NCBI RefSeq assembly: GCF_007830185.1
Contig: NZ_VLKZ01000004.1
Location: forward strand, 282,383-346,382
Reading direction: 5' to 3'
Origin: Halalkalibacter nanhaiisediminis
GTDB lineage: Bacteria > Bacillota > Bacilli > Bacillales > Bacillaceae_D
DNA: 64,000 nt
Position numbers and translations under genes: made by a program. A model generated the notes under the pieces. That model made no database searches and was not told where the DNA came from. It saw only the letters and a list, made by a program, of their open reading frames with translations. Of the stretch, positions 36,843 to 47,205 are shown in pieces (position 1 is the first letter of the stretch; the number at the start of each line of letters is the position of its first letter).

Positions 36843-38522
36843 ATGAAAGGGACATTACTAGTTATCGGTTTTGGACCTGGAAGTTTTGAACATATAACGA
36901 AGAGGGCGCAAGAAGCAATTCAAGAAAGTGATTGCATTATTGGCTATAAGACATATGTTGAACTTATTTCTGATTTATTAACCGATCAAGAAATTATTAG
37001 TACAGGCATGTCAGAAGAAGTAAGTCGTGCTCAAGCGGCTGTTCGTCTTGCAGAAGAAGGAAAAAAAGTCGCTGTAATTTCCAGTGGAGATGCTGGAGTG
37101 TATGGTATGGCTGGTCTTGTGTATGAAGTATTGATTGAACAAGGATGGACAGAAGAAACGGGTGTAGGTGTTGAGGTTATTCCAGGTGTATCTGCGATTA
37201 ACTCTTGCGGATCGTTACTTGGCGCCCCGATCATGCATGATTCTTGTACAATTAGTTTAAGTGATCATTTAACTCCGTGGGAATTAATTGAAAAGAGAAT
37301 TGATGCAGCAGCTCAAGCAGATTTTGTCATTGCTTTGTATAACCCGAAAAGTGGGCGTAGAACGAGACAGATTCAAGAAGCACAACGAATCTTATTAGAA
37401 CATCGTTCGCCAAGTACACCAGTAGGACTTGTGAAAAGTGCTTATCGTGACCGTGAGCACATTGTAATTACCGACCTTGAACATATGCTAGATCATGATA
37501 TTGGAATGTTGACAACGGTAATCATTGGGAACTCATCTACGTTTCTTTATGATAATAAAATCATTACACCACGAGGATATCAACGTAAATATACGCTCAA
37601 TTCCACTACTCAAAGATTAAGACCACACGAACGCCTAAGACATGAGAATGAACCATGGGCTCTTCACAAAGGAAAGAGTGAGGAGGAAGTTCAGGTTGAA
37701 CCGAAGGCAGAGAAAACAGCAGCTGTTGCAACGTTAGTGAAGCCTGAGGTAAAGGTTGATACGACATTGGAATTAGCTCTAGAGGCTCTTGATAAAGTAG
37801 GGTTTCAAGAAGAAGTTAAGGACGTGCCAAATCGTGTTTCTGAGACGAACAAGACGGTAAACAATCCAATTGTTTCTATTTTTGAATTAGCTGTTAGTCC
37901 TGGTGTTGCCAATAAGCATTTTACACCAGCTCAAATGATCACTCTTACTGAAGTCGTAGGAGACGAAGGAACGATGGAATACACTCCTCATCACCAAATT
38001 TATTTAAAAATTCCGACTGCAGATCCTGAGACAATTACTGAAAAATTGCAAGCGGTTGGATTTTTACTAGAGCCAATTGGCGATGTGTTTCAACTAAAGG
38101 CTTGTGATTTTTGTGAGGGTGAGAAAAAGGATTCCATTCCCCATGCAGAAGAGTTACACGAAAAGCTAAGTGGCCTTGAGTTACCTAAAGAGTTGAAAGT
38201 TGGCTTCAATGGTTGTGGGATGGCTTGTTTTGGTGCTGTTAACGAAGACATTGGAATTGTATTTAGAAAAGGCAAGTTTGATCTGTTTTTAGGTGCAAAA
38301 ACGGTTGGACGGACAGCTCATGCTGGACAGCCTGTAGCAGAAGGTATTGAACCAGATAACATCGTCCAAGTGATTGAAAATATTATCTACGAGTATAAAG
38401 AAAAAGGGCATCCGAATGAAAGATTTTATAAATTCTTTAAACGCGTTGGCAGTGTTCAAGGCTATACATATAAGGATATTGCACCGAAGATTGAAATTGA
38501 GCCTGCGCCGTGTGGAGACTAA
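36843..38522 (+). CDS. cbiH60: Cobalt-precorrin-3 methyltransferase CbiH60 with Fe-S reductase-like domain
   Basis: A fusion of 559 residues. Residues 1-245 are the C17-methyltransferase CbiH, which contracts the corrin ring: VIGFGPGSFEHITKRA, SSGDAGVYGMA, VIPGVSAINS and ALYNPKSGRR are visible. A charged linker (about 250-330) leads to a sulfite/nitrite reductase-like domain with CDFCEGEK and FNGCGMACFGAV, whose cysteines hold a [4Fe-4S] cluster in the B. megaterium enzyme. AAAAGGAGGAATG precedes ATG 36843. Size and domain order match CbiH60 of B. megaterium. Confidence 0.93.
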   Translation: MKGTLLVIGFGPGSFEHITKRAQEAIQESDCIIGYKTYVELISDLLTDQEIISTGMSEEVSRAQAAVRLAEEGKKVAVISSGDAGVYGMAGLVYEVLIEQGWTEETGVGVEVIPGVSAINSCGSLLGAPIMHDSCTISLSDHLTPWELIEKRIDAAAQADFVIALYNPKSGRRTRQIQEAQRILLEHRSPSTPVGLVKSAYRDREHIVITDLEHMLDHDIGMLTTVIIGNSSTFLYDNKIITPRGYQRKYTLNSTTQRLRPHERLRHENEPWALHKGKSEEEVQVEPKAEKTAAVATLVKPEVKVDTTLELALEALDKVGFQEEVKDVPNRVSETNKTVNNPIVSIFELAVSPGVANKHFTPAQMITLTEVVGDEGTMEYTPHHQIYLKIPTADPETITEKLQAVGFLLEPIGDVFQLKACDFCEGEKKDSIPHAEELHEKLSGLELPKELKVGFNGCGMACFGAVNEDIGIVFRKGKFDLFLGAKTVGRTAHAGQPVAEGIEPDNIVQVIENIIYEYKEKGHPNERFYKFFKRVGSVQGYTYKDIAPKIEIEPAPCGD

Positions 38523-38544
38523 TGAAAGCAAAGGGGAGAATTAA

Positions 38545-39432
38545 ATGAAAGCTGTTTTACTAGTTGGACACGGAAGTAGAGATCCTGAAGGAAATGAGCA
38601 GGTTAGACAAAGTATCGAGGAATTAAAGCCGAAGTTAGATGCTTCTTTGTTAGTTGAAACTTGTTTCCTAGAGTTTGAAACACCAACCATTCAGCAAGGG
38701 ATTGCAACCTGTGTTGAAAAAGGTGCTACAAGTGTGTATGTTATTCCGATTATGTTACTTGCTGCTGGTCATTCTAAGATTCATATTCCTGCTGCGATCG
38801 ATGAAGCAAAAGAACGCTATCCCTATGTTCAGTTTACGTACGGGAGACCATTTGGGATTCATGAGGAGACAATGGAGATTTGTAAAAGTCGCTTAGAAGA
38901 AGTCGGCGAAAGTATAAACGAAAAAGATCCTGATACTGCTGTGATCTTATTAGGCCGCGGTGGTAGTGACCCTGATGCGAACAGTGATCTATATAAAATC
39001 ACTCGTTTATTATGGGAAAAATTAAATTATAAATTTGTTGAACCAGCCTTTATGGGTGTGACAGATCCTCTTATAAAAGAAGGGGTTGAACGCTGTATTA
39101 AATTAGGCGCTAAAAAAATTGTTATTTTACCTTATTTCTTATTCACTGGAATTTTAATTAAACGTCTTGAGAAACTGATTATAGAATTTGAAGAAGAGTT
39201 TCCAGAAATTGAGTTCAAATTAGCTGGATATTTCGGGTTTCATTCAAGATTACAAACAATTATCAAGGACCGTATTGAGGAAGCATTACAAGGCGATGTG
39301 AAAATGAATTGTGATACGTGCCAATACCGCATCGAGGCAATGGAGCATATTGATCATCACCACCATCACGACCACGACCACGATCATCATCACCACCATC
39401 ATGATCACGAGCATGAGGCTCAAAAACTATGA
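38545..39432 (+). CDS. cbiX: Sirohydrochlorin cobaltochelatase CbiX, long form
   Basis: The enzyme that inserts cobalt into sirohydrochlorin, the entry step of the anaerobic pathway; 295 residues. Both halves carry chelatase motifs: LVGHGSRDPEGNE with IPIMLLAAGHSKIHIP, and ILLGRGGSDPDANSD with LPYFLFTG. Near the C-terminus MNCDTCQ provides the MxCxxC motif that binds an iron-sulfur cluster in B. megaterium CbiX. The last 25 residues are almost all His and Asp, probably a cobalt store. Its TGA overlaps the cbiJ ATG. Confidence 0.94.
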   Translation: MKAVLLVGHGSRDPEGNEQVRQSIEELKPKLDASLLVETCFLEFETPTIQQGIATCVEKGATSVYVIPIMLLAAGHSKIHIPAAIDEAKERYPYVQFTYGRPFGIHEETMEICKSRLEEVGESINEKDPDTAVILLGRGGSDPDANSDLYKITRLLWEKLNYKFVEPAFMGVTDPLIKEGVERCIKLGAKKIVILPYFLFTGILIKRLEKLIIEFEEEFPEIEFKLAGYFGFHSRLQTIIKDRIEEALQGDVKMNCDTCQYRIEAMEHIDHHHHHDHDHDHHHHHHDHEHEAQKL

Positions 39433-40205
39433 TTCTCTTTTTAGCTGGAACCAGTGATGCAAGAGAGTTAGCCATTAAGCTAAAAGAAGAAGGCTATCAA
39501 TTGCTTACGACTGTTGTCACGGACAATGCAGCGATTGAACTGAAAAAAGCGGGATTAGATGTTTATGTTGGTCGTTTAACGAGTGAAGATTTTTTACAGT
39601 TTATTAACGAACGTGGCTTTGAGGCCATTGTCGATGCGAGTCATCCTTTTGCAGAAGAAGCGAGTAAAAATGCTCAATCTAGCGCAAAGGAAGCAAATAT
39701 TCCCTATATCCGCTATGAACGCGAGTCGCAATCTTTTGAACAAGAAGGAATCACATTGGTTGATACGTACGGAGAAGCAGCAGAATTAGCATTTGAGAAA
39801 AAAGGTGTTGTGATGCTGACGACAGGAAGTAAAACGTTGCAAACATTTACGAGTAAATTACTTAACCAGCCTGACATTCGTGTGATCGCGCGTATGCTTC
39901 CTCGAAAAGATAATATGGAAAAATGCGAACAACTCGGCTTTCCGCAAAAAGACATCGTTGCCATACAAGGACCTTTTACAAGAGAGTTTGATCAAGCACT
40001 GTATAAGCAATACGGAGTTACAGTCATGATTACGAAGGAAAGCGGAAAAGTGGGATCGGTTGATGAAAAAGTAGAGGCAGCAAGGGAGCTTGGCATTGAA
40101 ACAATTATGATCAAGCGGCCAAAAATAAAGTACGAAAATGCCTATTCTAGTTTTTTAGGTGTTATTAATCATATAAATGACCTATTCAAAACAGCAAACA
40201 AATGA
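39429..40205 (+). CDS. cbiJ: Cobalt-precorrin-6A reductase CbiJ
   Basis: Reduces the macrocycle of cobalt-precorrin-6A with NADH or NADPH; 258 residues. The start ILFLAGTSDARELAIKL is the family signature, followed by VDASHPFAEEAS, RYERES, TTGSKTLQTF and AIQGPFTREF. It overlaps cbiX by four bases, so its start at ATG 39429 is set by coupling. It fits between the CbiD/CbiG steps and CbiET in the pathway. Confidence 0.93.
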   Translation: MILFLAGTSDARELAIKLKEEGYQLLTTVVTDNAAIELKKAGLDVYVGRLTSEDFLQFINERGFEAIVDASHPFAEEASKNAQSSAKEANIPYIRYERESQSFEQEGITLVDTYGEAAELAFEKKGVVMLTTGSKTLQTFTSKLLNQPDIRVIARMLPRKDNMEKCEQLGFPQKDIVAIQGPFTREFDQALYKQYGVTVMITKESGKVGSVDEKVEAARELGIETIMIKRPKIKYENAYSSFLGVINHINDLFKTANK

Positions 40206-40224
40206 TGAATTGGAGGAGAGCATA

Positions 40225-40872
40225 ATGGATTTTGGAACAGAATTTAAGCCATTAACGGTACAACCACAGGAAATTGAGGGATTGAGCTTTAAAATGATCG
40301 ATGAGGAATTCGGTGAGCATCCATTCTCTCAGGATGAATATAAAGTTGTTCAGCGTGTCATTCATGCGTCGGCGGATTTTGATTTAGGACGTAGCATGCA
40401 ATTTTACCCTGGAGCAGTTGAGGCTGGTATTCGTGCAATTAGAAACGGTGAACAAGTATATGCGGATGTGCAAATGATCGAAAGCGGTGTTAGTAAAGGA
40501 AGAATTGAAAAGCATGGTGGAAGCGTCAATGTCTTTATTTCTGACAAGGATGTCATGGAAGAGGCTAAGCGTTTAAATACGACGCGTGCGATTATTTCCG
40601 TTCGTAAAGCATTAAAGCAGTTTGATGGCGGTATTTATGCAATCGGAAATGCACCAACAGCTTTACTTGAGTTAATTAGATTAATTAAAGCAGGAGAAGC
40701 AAAGCCGAGCTTAGTCATTGGTCTTCCTGTTGGATTCGTTTCTGCTCCAGAATCAAAGGAAGAGTTAGCAAAATTAGATGTTCCATTTATTACGAATATA
40801 GGTAGAAAAGGCGGTAGTACAATCACGGTTGCAGCATTAAATGCAATTTCACTTTTAGCAGAAAAGGCATAG
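40225..40872 (+). CDS. cbiC: Cobalt-precorrin-8 methylmutase CbiC
   Basis: Moves a methyl group from C11 to C12, giving cobyrinate; 215 residues. Motifs are QRVIHASADFDLG, with the catalytic His, then MIESGVSKGRI, GNAPTALLEL and IGLPVGFVSAPESKE. The frame runs back into cbiJ, but TGGAGGAGAG points to ATG 40225, 20 bases after the cbiJ stop. Confidence 0.95.
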   Translation: MDFGTEFKPLTVQPQEIEGLSFKMIDEEFGEHPFSQDEYKVVQRVIHASADFDLGRSMQFYPGAVEAGIRAIRNGEQVYADVQMIESGVSKGRIEKHGGSVNVFISDKDVMEEAKRLNTTRAIISVRKALKQFDGGIYAIGNAPTALLELIRLIKAGEAKPSLVIGLPVGFVSAPESKEELAKLDVPFITNIGRKGGSTITVAALNAISLLAEKA

Positions 40873-40876
40873 AAAA

Positions 40877-41995
40877 ATGAACGGTACAACAAAAAAGAAA
40901 GACAAAAAGGAGATGCGCTCGGGTTTTACAACGGGCGCATGTGCCACAGCAACGACAAAGGCTGCCTTGGTCGCGCTTATTACTGGGGAAACCCAAACAG
41001 AAGCGACGATTTACTTGCCAGTCGGGAAATTTGCCACGTTTGAAATGGACAGTTGCAAAGTCGAAACTGATTTTGCTGAAGCAGGAACGATTAAAGATGC
41101 TGGTGATGATCCAGATGCAACTCACGGTGCATTAATTATTGCAACTGTCAGTTGGTGCGATACACCTGGGATTACGCTTGATGGTGGTGTTGGGGTTGGT
41201 CGTGTAACGAAGGAAGGTCTCCCTGTAGCTGTAGGAGAAGCAGCTATCAATCCCGTTCCACGTAAAATGATTCTTGAAACTGCGGAAGAAGTGCTTAAGT
41301 CATACGGAATAGACCGAGGCATTAAAGTCGTCATTTCTGTACCTGAAGGCGAAAAAATGGCAGAAAAAACACTGAATAAGCGTCTAGGCATCATTGGTGG
41401 AATATCGATACTCGGAACAAGAGGAACCGTTATTCCATTTTCCAGTTCTGCCTATATGGCGAGTATTGTTCAGGCAATTAGTGTCGCACGAGCAAGTAAC
41501 TGTGAACATGTTGTGATTTCAACAGGAGGACGAAGTGAAAAATATGGTATCCAGCAGTATCCTGAGCTTCCTGAAGAAGCCTTTATTGAAATGGGCGATT
41601 TTGTTGGATTTACTTTAAAGCAATGTAAGAAACAAGGAATCAAAAAGGTATCCTTAGTTGGAATGATGGGGAAATTCTCAAAGGTTGCACAAGGTGTGAT
41701 GATGGTTCACTCCAAAAGTGCACCAGTAGATTTTAATTTCTTAGAGAATGTAGCACGTGAAGCAGGTGTAGAGGATGAAGAATTACTTGAATCAGTCCGA
41801 AATGCCAATACAGCCTCACAAGTAGGAGATCTTATGCATGAACATGGATATAGCGACTTTTTTACGATTCTTTGTAAGTATTGCTGTGCTTCGGGTTTAA
41901 ATGAAATTGACGGCGGAATTGCTATTGAAACAAGCTTGTATTCAATGAAGGGCGCGTTTCTTGGAAAGGCAGGTCAAAATGACAGAGAAAATTAA
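40877..41995 (+). CDS. cbiD: Cobalt-precorrin-5B C1-methyltransferase CbiD
   Basis: Methylates C1 using S-adenosylmethionine; 372 residues. The N-terminal [20 protein letters not shown] is diagnostic, and [20 protein letters not shown] and [10 protein letters not shown] follow. CbiD is specific to the anaerobic cobalt-early route. It starts four bases after cbiC and its end overlaps cbiET by 17 bases. Confidence 0.95.
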   Translation: MNGTTKKKDKKEMRSGFTTGACATATTKAALVALITGETQTEATIYLPVGKFATFEMDSCKVETDFAEAGTIKDAGDDPDATHGALIIATVSWCDTPGITLDGGVGVGRVTKEGLPVAVGEAAINPVPRKMILETAEEVLKSYGIDRGIKVVISVPEGEKMAEKTLNKRLGIIGGISILGTRGTVIPFSSSAYMASIVQAISVARASNCEHVVISTGGRSEKYGIQQYPELPEEAFIEMGDFVGFTLKQCKKQGIKKVSLVGMMGKFSKVAQGVMMVHSKSAPVDFNFLENVAREAGVEDEELLESVRNANTASQVGDLMHEHGYSDFFTILCKYCCASGLNEIDGGIAIETSLYSMKGAFLGKAGQNDREN

Positions 41996-43193
41996 GTTAA
42001 TTGGAATCGGTGATGATGGAAAACAGAGTATTTTGCCGATCTATGAAAAATGGATTAATGAAAGTGATGTTTTGGTAGGGGGAGAAAGACAATTAGCTTT
42101 TTTCCCAGAGTATAAAGGTGAGAAGGTTGTCATTAAAGGAGAACTGCCAAAGCTCGTTACATATTTAAGTCAGGAAACAAGAAGGATTGTCGTTTTGGCA
42201 TCAGGCGATCCTTTGTTTTATGGGATTGGCAGCTACTTGTCAAAAAAACTAGACATTGAGATATATCCATATTTAAGCTCAATTCAACTTGCATTTGCAA
42301 GAATGAATGAACGTTGGCAAGACGCCTATATAACAAGTGTTCATGGTAGAAGCATGAAAGGACTAGCTCAACGCATCAACGGACGTGAGAAAATTGCCTT
42401 GCTGACAGATGCTGAAAATAATCCTTCTGCAATTGCTCGTTATCTTCGTTCTTTTGAGATGAATGAGTACCGAGCATTTGTTGCTGAAAATCTTGGTGGC
42501 GAAAATGAACGCACAGGATTTTATGAGCTTGAAGAAATGGCGAACAAGGAATTTTCCCCATTGAACGTCGTCATTTTACAAAAGGGTTCTGAGGGGAAAA
42601 CGTGGAGTCCAAATATTGATGATGAGGAATTTCATCAAAGGAAGCCTGAAAAAGGATTAATAACCAAAAAGGAAATCCGTACGTTAAGTATCGCCCAATT
42701 AAATCTTCGAAAAGACAGTACAATTTGGGATATCGGCACATGTACAGGCTCTGTTGCAATTGAGGCTTGCCTAACTGCGACAGAAGGTCAGGTGTTTGCC
42801 ATCGAAAAAAATGAACATGACCTGGAAAATTGTCGCTTGAATATGGTGAAATTCCGTACCGATTTTACAACTGTTCAAGGAAAGGCACCTGAACATCTCG
42901 ATCAATTTCCAGACCCAAATGCGATTTTTATTGGTGGTACAGCAGGGAGTATGGAAGATATTTTAGAAGTTTGTTGCACTCGCTTGGAAAAAGGTGGAAG
43001 AATTGTCTTAAATGCGGTCACGATTGAAAATTTAGTACAGGCTGTCGATGAATTTAAGAAAAATGGCTTTGATACAACCATTACACTTGCACAAATATCG
43101 AGAAGTAAACCAATTTTAAATTTAACTAGGTTTGATGCCTTAAATCCGATTTACATTATCACGGCAAAGCATAAGGAGGAAGAAGAAGCATGA
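41979..43193 (+). CDS. cbiET: Cobalt-precorrin-7 methyltransferase/decarboxylase CbiET
   Basis: A fusion of 404 residues. The CbiE half (about 1-200) is a tetrapyrrole methylase with [22 protein letters not shown] and [14 protein letters not shown]. The CbiT half (about 215-400) is a Rossmann methyltransferase with [30 protein letters not shown] and IFIGGTAG. Together they methylate C5 and C15 and remove the acetate carboxyl of ring C. ATG 41979 follows AAAGGCAGG within cbiD. The stop overlaps the cbiL start in ATGA. Confidence 0.94.
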   Translation: MTEKIKLIGIGDDGKQSILPIYEKWINESDVLVGGERQLAFFPEYKGEKVVIKGELPKLVTYLSQETRRIVVLASGDPLFYGIGSYLSKKLDIEIYPYLSSIQLAFARMNERWQDAYITSVHGRSMKGLAQRINGREKIALLTDAENNPSAIARYLRSFEMNEYRAFVAENLGGENERTGFYELEEMANKEFSPLNVVILQKGSEGKTWSPNIDDEEFHQRKPEKGLITKKEIRTLSIAQLNLRKDSTIWDIGTCTGSVAIEACLTATEGQVFAIEKNEHDLENCRLNMVKFRTDFTTVQGKAPEHLDQFPDPNAIFIGGTAGSMEDILEVCCTRLEKGGRIVLNAVTIENLVQAVDEFKKNGFDTTITLAQISRSKPILNLTRFDALNPIYIITAKHKEEEEA

Positions 43194-43891
43194 TTGGAAC
43201 ATTATACGGATTAGGTGTAGGCCCAGGAGATCCTGAATTACTGACAGTAAAAGCATTTCGCAAGCTAAAAGAATCTCCCGTAATCGCGTACCCTAAAAAA
43301 AGAAAAGGTAGTAAAAGTTATGCTCAGAAAATTATTGATGTGTATGTAGATCCAACTGAAAAAGAGATGCTAGGTCTTGTGTTTCCTATGACAAAGGATC
43401 CGACTATTTTAGAACGTGAGTGGTCTAATACCGTTGATATCGTGTGGGAGAAGCTAAAAACAGGAAAAGATGTAGCGTTTGTGACAGAAGGGGACCCTCT
43501 TTTGTATAGTACGTTCATCCATATGATGAATCTTGTAAAGGAGCGTCATCCAGAGGTTAAAATCCAAACAGTTCCTGGAATATCATCCATTAATGGTGCT
43601 GCTTCAAGACTTGGGATTGCTCTTGCAGAAGGTGATGATCATGTGGCGATCGTTCCAGCGCGAGATGACTATGAAGCTATGAAAAAAGTCATTGTCGAAA
43701 ATGATTGTGTCATTTTCATCAAAGTAGCAAAAGTCATTGATTTGATGCTTGAGATCTTGCGTGAATTAGATTTAACAGATCGTGCTTCTGTCGTGACAAA
43801 AGTAACGTCAGATGAGGAAATTGTGTGGGACATGAAAGAGTTAGAGAGAGCAGAATTAGAATATTTAACATTAATGGTGGTGAGAAAATAA
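43190..43891 (+). CDS. cbiL: Cobalt-precorrin-2 C20-methyltransferase CbiL
   Basis: The first S-adenosylmethionine-dependent step after cobalt insertion; 233 residues. It has the tetrapyrrole methylase motifs [28 protein letters not shown] and [15 protein letters not shown]. It is translationally coupled at both ends: ATGA with cbiET, and TAATG with cbiF. Confidence 0.95.
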   Translation: MIGTLYGLGVGPGDPELLTVKAFRKLKESPVIAYPKKRKGSKSYAQKIIDVYVDPTEKEMLGLVFPMTKDPTILEREWSNTVDIVWEKLKTGKDVAFVTEGDPLLYSTFIHMMNLVKERHPEVKIQTVPGISSINGAASRLGIALAEGDDHVAIVPARDDYEAMKKVIVENDCVIFIKVAKVIDLMLEILRELDLTDRASVVTKVTSDEEIVWDMKELERAELEYLTLMVVRK

Positions 43892-44664
43892 TGAAGATAA
43901 CAATTATCGGAGCAGGGCCAGGAGATCCAGATTTAATCACGGTTAAAGGTCTAAAACTACTTCAAGAAGCGGATGTTGTGTTATATGCTGATTCATTAGT
44001 GAGCTCAGAATTAATCGAACGAGCTAAGCCAGAGGCAGAAATTATTAAAACAGCAGGAATGCACCTTGAGGAAATGGTTCAAGTTATGGTTGACCGTGTC
44101 CAAGAAGGGAAAAAGGTCGTCCGTGTTCATACTGGTGATCCAGCCGTTTACGGAGCGATTATGGAGCAAATTGCGATTTTAAATAAGCGAGATGTGACAG
44201 TGGATATTATTCCAGGTGTTAGTTCAGTATTTGCTTCTGCTGCAGCACTTGGGGCGGAGTTGACAATTCCAGAATTAACGCAAACAGTAATTTTAACAAG
44301 AGCGGAAGGGCGTACACCTGTACCAGATGCAGAAAAACTTCGCGATTTAGCAAAACACCATTGTACGGTTGCTTTATTTTTAAGCGCAACATTAACGAAG
44401 AAAATTGTGAAAGAATTTTTAGATGCTGGTTGGAGCAAAGATACACCTGTTGGCGTGGTATACAAAGCAACGTGGCCTGATCAAAAAGTTGTTCGTTCTA
44501 CACTTGAAAACCTTGATGAAGATATGCGAGTAAATGGGATCCGTAAGCAAGCAATGATTTTGGCAGGCTGGGCTTTAGATAAAGATATTCATGAGAAAGA
44601 CTTTAAGTCAAAGCTCTATGACAAAGCATTCACGCACGGTTACCGGAAAGGGGTCAAGGAATGA
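43891..44664 (+). CDS. cbiF: Cobalt-precorrin-4 C11-methyltransferase CbiF
   Basis: Methylates C11; 257 residues. Motifs are IIGAGPGDPDLITVKGLKLL, VHTGDPAVYGAIMEQ, IPGVSSVFASAA and VVYKATWPDQKV. The frame is open into cbiL, but ATG 43891 shares its A with the cbiL stop and gives the canonical family N-terminus [13 protein letters not shown]. Confidence 0.95.
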   Translation: MKITIIGAGPGDPDLITVKGLKLLQEADVVLYADSLVSSELIERAKPEAEIIKTAGMHLEEMVQVMVDRVQEGKKVVRVHTGDPAVYGAIMEQIAILNKRDVTVDIIPGVSSVFASAAALGAELTIPELTQTVILTRAEGRTPVPDAEKLRDLAKHHCTVALFLSATLTKKIVKEFLDAGWSKDTPVGVVYKATWPDQKVVRSTLENLDEDMRVNGIRKQAMILAGWALDKDIHEKDFKSKLYDKAFTHGYRKGVKE

Positions 44665-45785
44665 CATTAATCTTAGAGGAAGGAAAAGAGGTAGCCATTA
44701 ACCAACATGGTCCTTATGCGCTTATTGCCATTACGAAGCATGGAGTAGAACTTGCCCGTAATTTACATACGAAGTTTCAGCAAACAGATTTGTATTATAT
44801 GAGTAAATTTGAAAGAGGAGATGAAGATTTACGCAACATTTCTTTATTTGAAGGAAATGTTCGTATGCTTCTTCCCTCGCTTTTCAAAACATACAAGGGA
44901 ATCATTATGATTGTCTCGTTAGGTGCTGTTGTACGAATGATTGCCCCACTTTTAAAGGACAAAAAAACAGATCCAGCTGTTGTCGTTATTGACGATAAAG
45001 GCCAACATGTTATTAGTGTTTTATCAGGTCATTTAGGTGGAGCAAATGAACTGACAAATGAAATTGCTGAGTTACTCCAGGCAACACCTGTGATTACAAC
45101 AGCTTCCGATGTCCAAAAAACAATCCCTGTTGATTTATTTGGCAGTAAGTTTGGATGGGTGTGGGAATCTGCTGAGAAATTAACACCTGTTAGTGCTTCT
45201 GTTGTTAATGAAGAGCACGTAGCTGTCGTTCAGGAATCTGGCGAAAAAAAATGGTGGAATTACGACCGACCACTTCCTGAAACGATTAAAGTGTATCAAA
45301 CGATTGAGGAAGCCTTACAAGCAAAGCCTAATGCTGCTCTCGTTGTCACTCACCGTAACTTAAAAGAAAATGAAAAACAAATTTTAAACAATGGTGTTCT
45401 CTATCGTCCGAAAGTGATCGTTATTGGCATGGGCTGTAATCGTGGGACATCAGCAGAAGAAATCGAACAAGTCATTTTTGATACGTTAAATGAGCTCGGT
45501 TATTCGATTAAAAGTGTGAAAGCCATTTGCTCGATTGATCTGAAAAAGGATGAGGAAGGTTTACTTGCTGTGGCGCAAAAATATAATTGGGAATTTACAT
45601 GTTACCCTGCTGACGAACTAAATCAAATTGAAATGAGTGCTCCATCAGATACCGTATTTAAGTACACGGGTGCCTATGGGGTCAGTGAGCCTGCTGCTCT
45701 TTTGTACAGTGGGGCCGAGAAGTTGTCACTTATTAAGAAGAAGTCTGGTAACGTAACAATATCTGTTGCCATTATTCCTAATTAG
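44661..45785 (+). CDS. cbiG: Cobalt-precorrin-5A hydrolase CbiG
   Basis: Opens the delta-lactone and releases acetaldehyde, setting up CbiD; 374 residues. The N-terminal and middle parts carry VSLGAVVRMIAPLLKDKKTD and VISVLSGHLGGANELTNEIA; the C-terminal domain carries VIGMGCNRGTSAEEI and YTGAYGVSEPAALL. It overlaps cbiF by four bases. Like CbiD, it marks the oxygen-independent pathway. Confidence 0.95.
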   Translation: MTLILEEGKEVAINQHGPYALIAITKHGVELARNLHTKFQQTDLYYMSKFERGDEDLRNISLFEGNVRMLLPSLFKTYKGIIMIVSLGAVVRMIAPLLKDKKTDPAVVVIDDKGQHVISVLSGHLGGANELTNEIAELLQATPVITTASDVQKTIPVDLFGSKFGWVWESAEKLTPVSASVVNEEHVAVVQESGEKKWWNYDRPLPETIKVYQTIEEALQAKPNAALVVTHRNLKENEKQILNNGVLYRPKVIVIGMGCNRGTSAEEIEQVIFDTLNELGYSIKSVKAICSIDLKKDEEGLLAVAQKYNWEFTCYPADELNQIEMSAPSDTVFKYTGAYGVSEPAALLYSGAEKLSLIKKKSGNVTISVAIIPN

Positions 45786-45802
45786 AAAGGTGGGGTTGCT
45801 GC

Positions 45803-47179
45803 TTGAGTGGACGTAGAATTGTAATCGCTGGTACAGGGAGCGGTGTCGGTAAAACGACATTGACAATCGGATTAATGGCAGCGCTGAAAAAAAGAGGATT
45901 AACTGTACAAGGCTTTAAATGCGGACCCGATTATATTGACCCAACCTACCATACCGCTGTGACAAATCGAGTTTCGCGTAATCTTGATAGTTGGATGCTT
46001 CCAAAAGAAACCGTTTTAGATATTTTTACTTATGGGAGCAAAGCAGCAGACATGTCAATCATGGAAGGTGTCATGGGATTTTTTGATGGGAAAAATCCAA
46101 AAACGAATGAAGGTAGTACAGCAGACATTAGTATGATCACAAAAAGCCCAGTTTTACTCGTTGTCAATTGCGCTAGCATGGCTCGAAGTGCAGCCGCGAT
46201 TGTGAAAGGGTTTCAAGCATTTGCGGAAGGTCCTAATATTGTAGGTGTGATTGCCAATAGAGTTGGTAGTGAAGGTCATTTTAAAATCGTGAAAACGGCG
46301 ATTGAACAGGAATGCGATATCCCTGTTATTGGCTATTTAAAACGAGAGCTTGATATTGAAATACCTGAAAGACACTTAGGACTCATTCCTTCAATCGAAA
46401 GAGGAGACCTTGATCCGTTTTTTGAAAAGCTAGGAAATCTCATTTCTGAAACGGTTGACCTAGATAAGCTCCTTGAACTATCGCTAGCAGAGTCACTCGA
46501 TGTCAATCAAACATCGTCTCTTTTTACAAAAAAGAAAGAGAGCTCAGTAAGAATTGCGGTAGCAAAAGATGCAGCCTTTAACTTCTACTATCCTGAGAAT
46601 CTCGAACTGTTAGAGTCGCACGGGGCAGAAATTGTTTATTTTTCACCGTTAGCCAACGATGCATTACCAGAAAATATAGACGGGCTTTATATTGGTGGTG
46701 GTTTCCCGGAGGAGTTTACCTCTGAACTTAGTCAGAACGTTCGTGCAAAAGAGTCGATTAAATTGGCGATTGAGAATGGTTTGCCGACTCTGGCTGAATG
46801 TGGTGGGTATATGTATTTGACACAATCTATTGAGACCACGGGGCAAGAAAAGCACGAAATGGTTGGCATTATCCCAGGTGAAGTGAAAATGCAATCTAAA
46901 TTAGCGGCATTAGGCTACCGTGAAATCAGCGGCCAAAATGATAATTTTTTACTTACTGAAAATCAAACAGCAAGAGGACATGAATTTCATTATTCGACTT
47001 TTCATTCAAATGAAGAGATTCCTTATGCGTATGAGACGAAGGGGATGCGTGGTACGAAGCAGGAGGGTTATTTGAAATTCAATTTAGTGGCAGGGTACAC
47101 ACATTTTCATTTTGCCTCTTGTATAGATATGGTTGAAAATTGGATTCAAAAATGTTCGGAGTATAAAGTAAGCGTATAA
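45803..47179 (+). CDS. cbiA: Cobyrinate a,c-diamide synthase CbiA
   Basis: Amidates the a and c side chains using glutamine and ATP; 458 residues. The N-terminal synthetase domain has the P-loop VIAGTGSGVGKTTLTIGLM, FKCGPDYIDPTYHT and MEGVMGFFDG. The C-terminal glutaminase domain has GGGFPEEF, catalytic Cys in LAECGGYMYL and a final YTHFHF. The start is TTG 45803 behind AAAGGTGGGG. Confidence 0.95.
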   Translation: MSGRRIVIAGTGSGVGKTTLTIGLMAALKKRGLTVQGFKCGPDYIDPTYHTAVTNRVSRNLDSWMLPKETVLDIFTYGSKAADMSIMEGVMGFFDGKNPKTNEGSTADISMITKSPVLLVVNCASMARSAAAIVKGFQAFAEGPNIVGVIANRVGSEGHFKIVKTAIEQECDIPVIGYLKRELDIEIPERHLGLIPSIERGDLDPFFEKLGNLISETVDLDKLLELSLAESLDVNQTSSLFTKKKESSVRIAVAKDAAFNFYYPENLELLESHGAEIVYFSPLANDALPENIDGLYIGGGFPEEFTSELSQNVRAKESIKLAIENGLPTLAECGGYMYLTQSIETTGQEKHEMVGIIPGEVKMQSKLAALGYREISGQNDNFLLTENQTARGHEFHYSTFHSNEEIPYAYETKGMRGTKQEGYLKFNLVAGYTHFHFASCIDMVENWIQKCSEYKVSV

Positions 47180-47205
47180 ATCGTCAAAAAGGGAGAGAGC
47201 TTGCA

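Noticed and set aside
39350-39420. CAC/CAT/GAC-rich repeat as a possible tandem DNA repeat
   Set aside because: It simply encodes the His/Asp tail of CbiX and is not a perfect repeat array.
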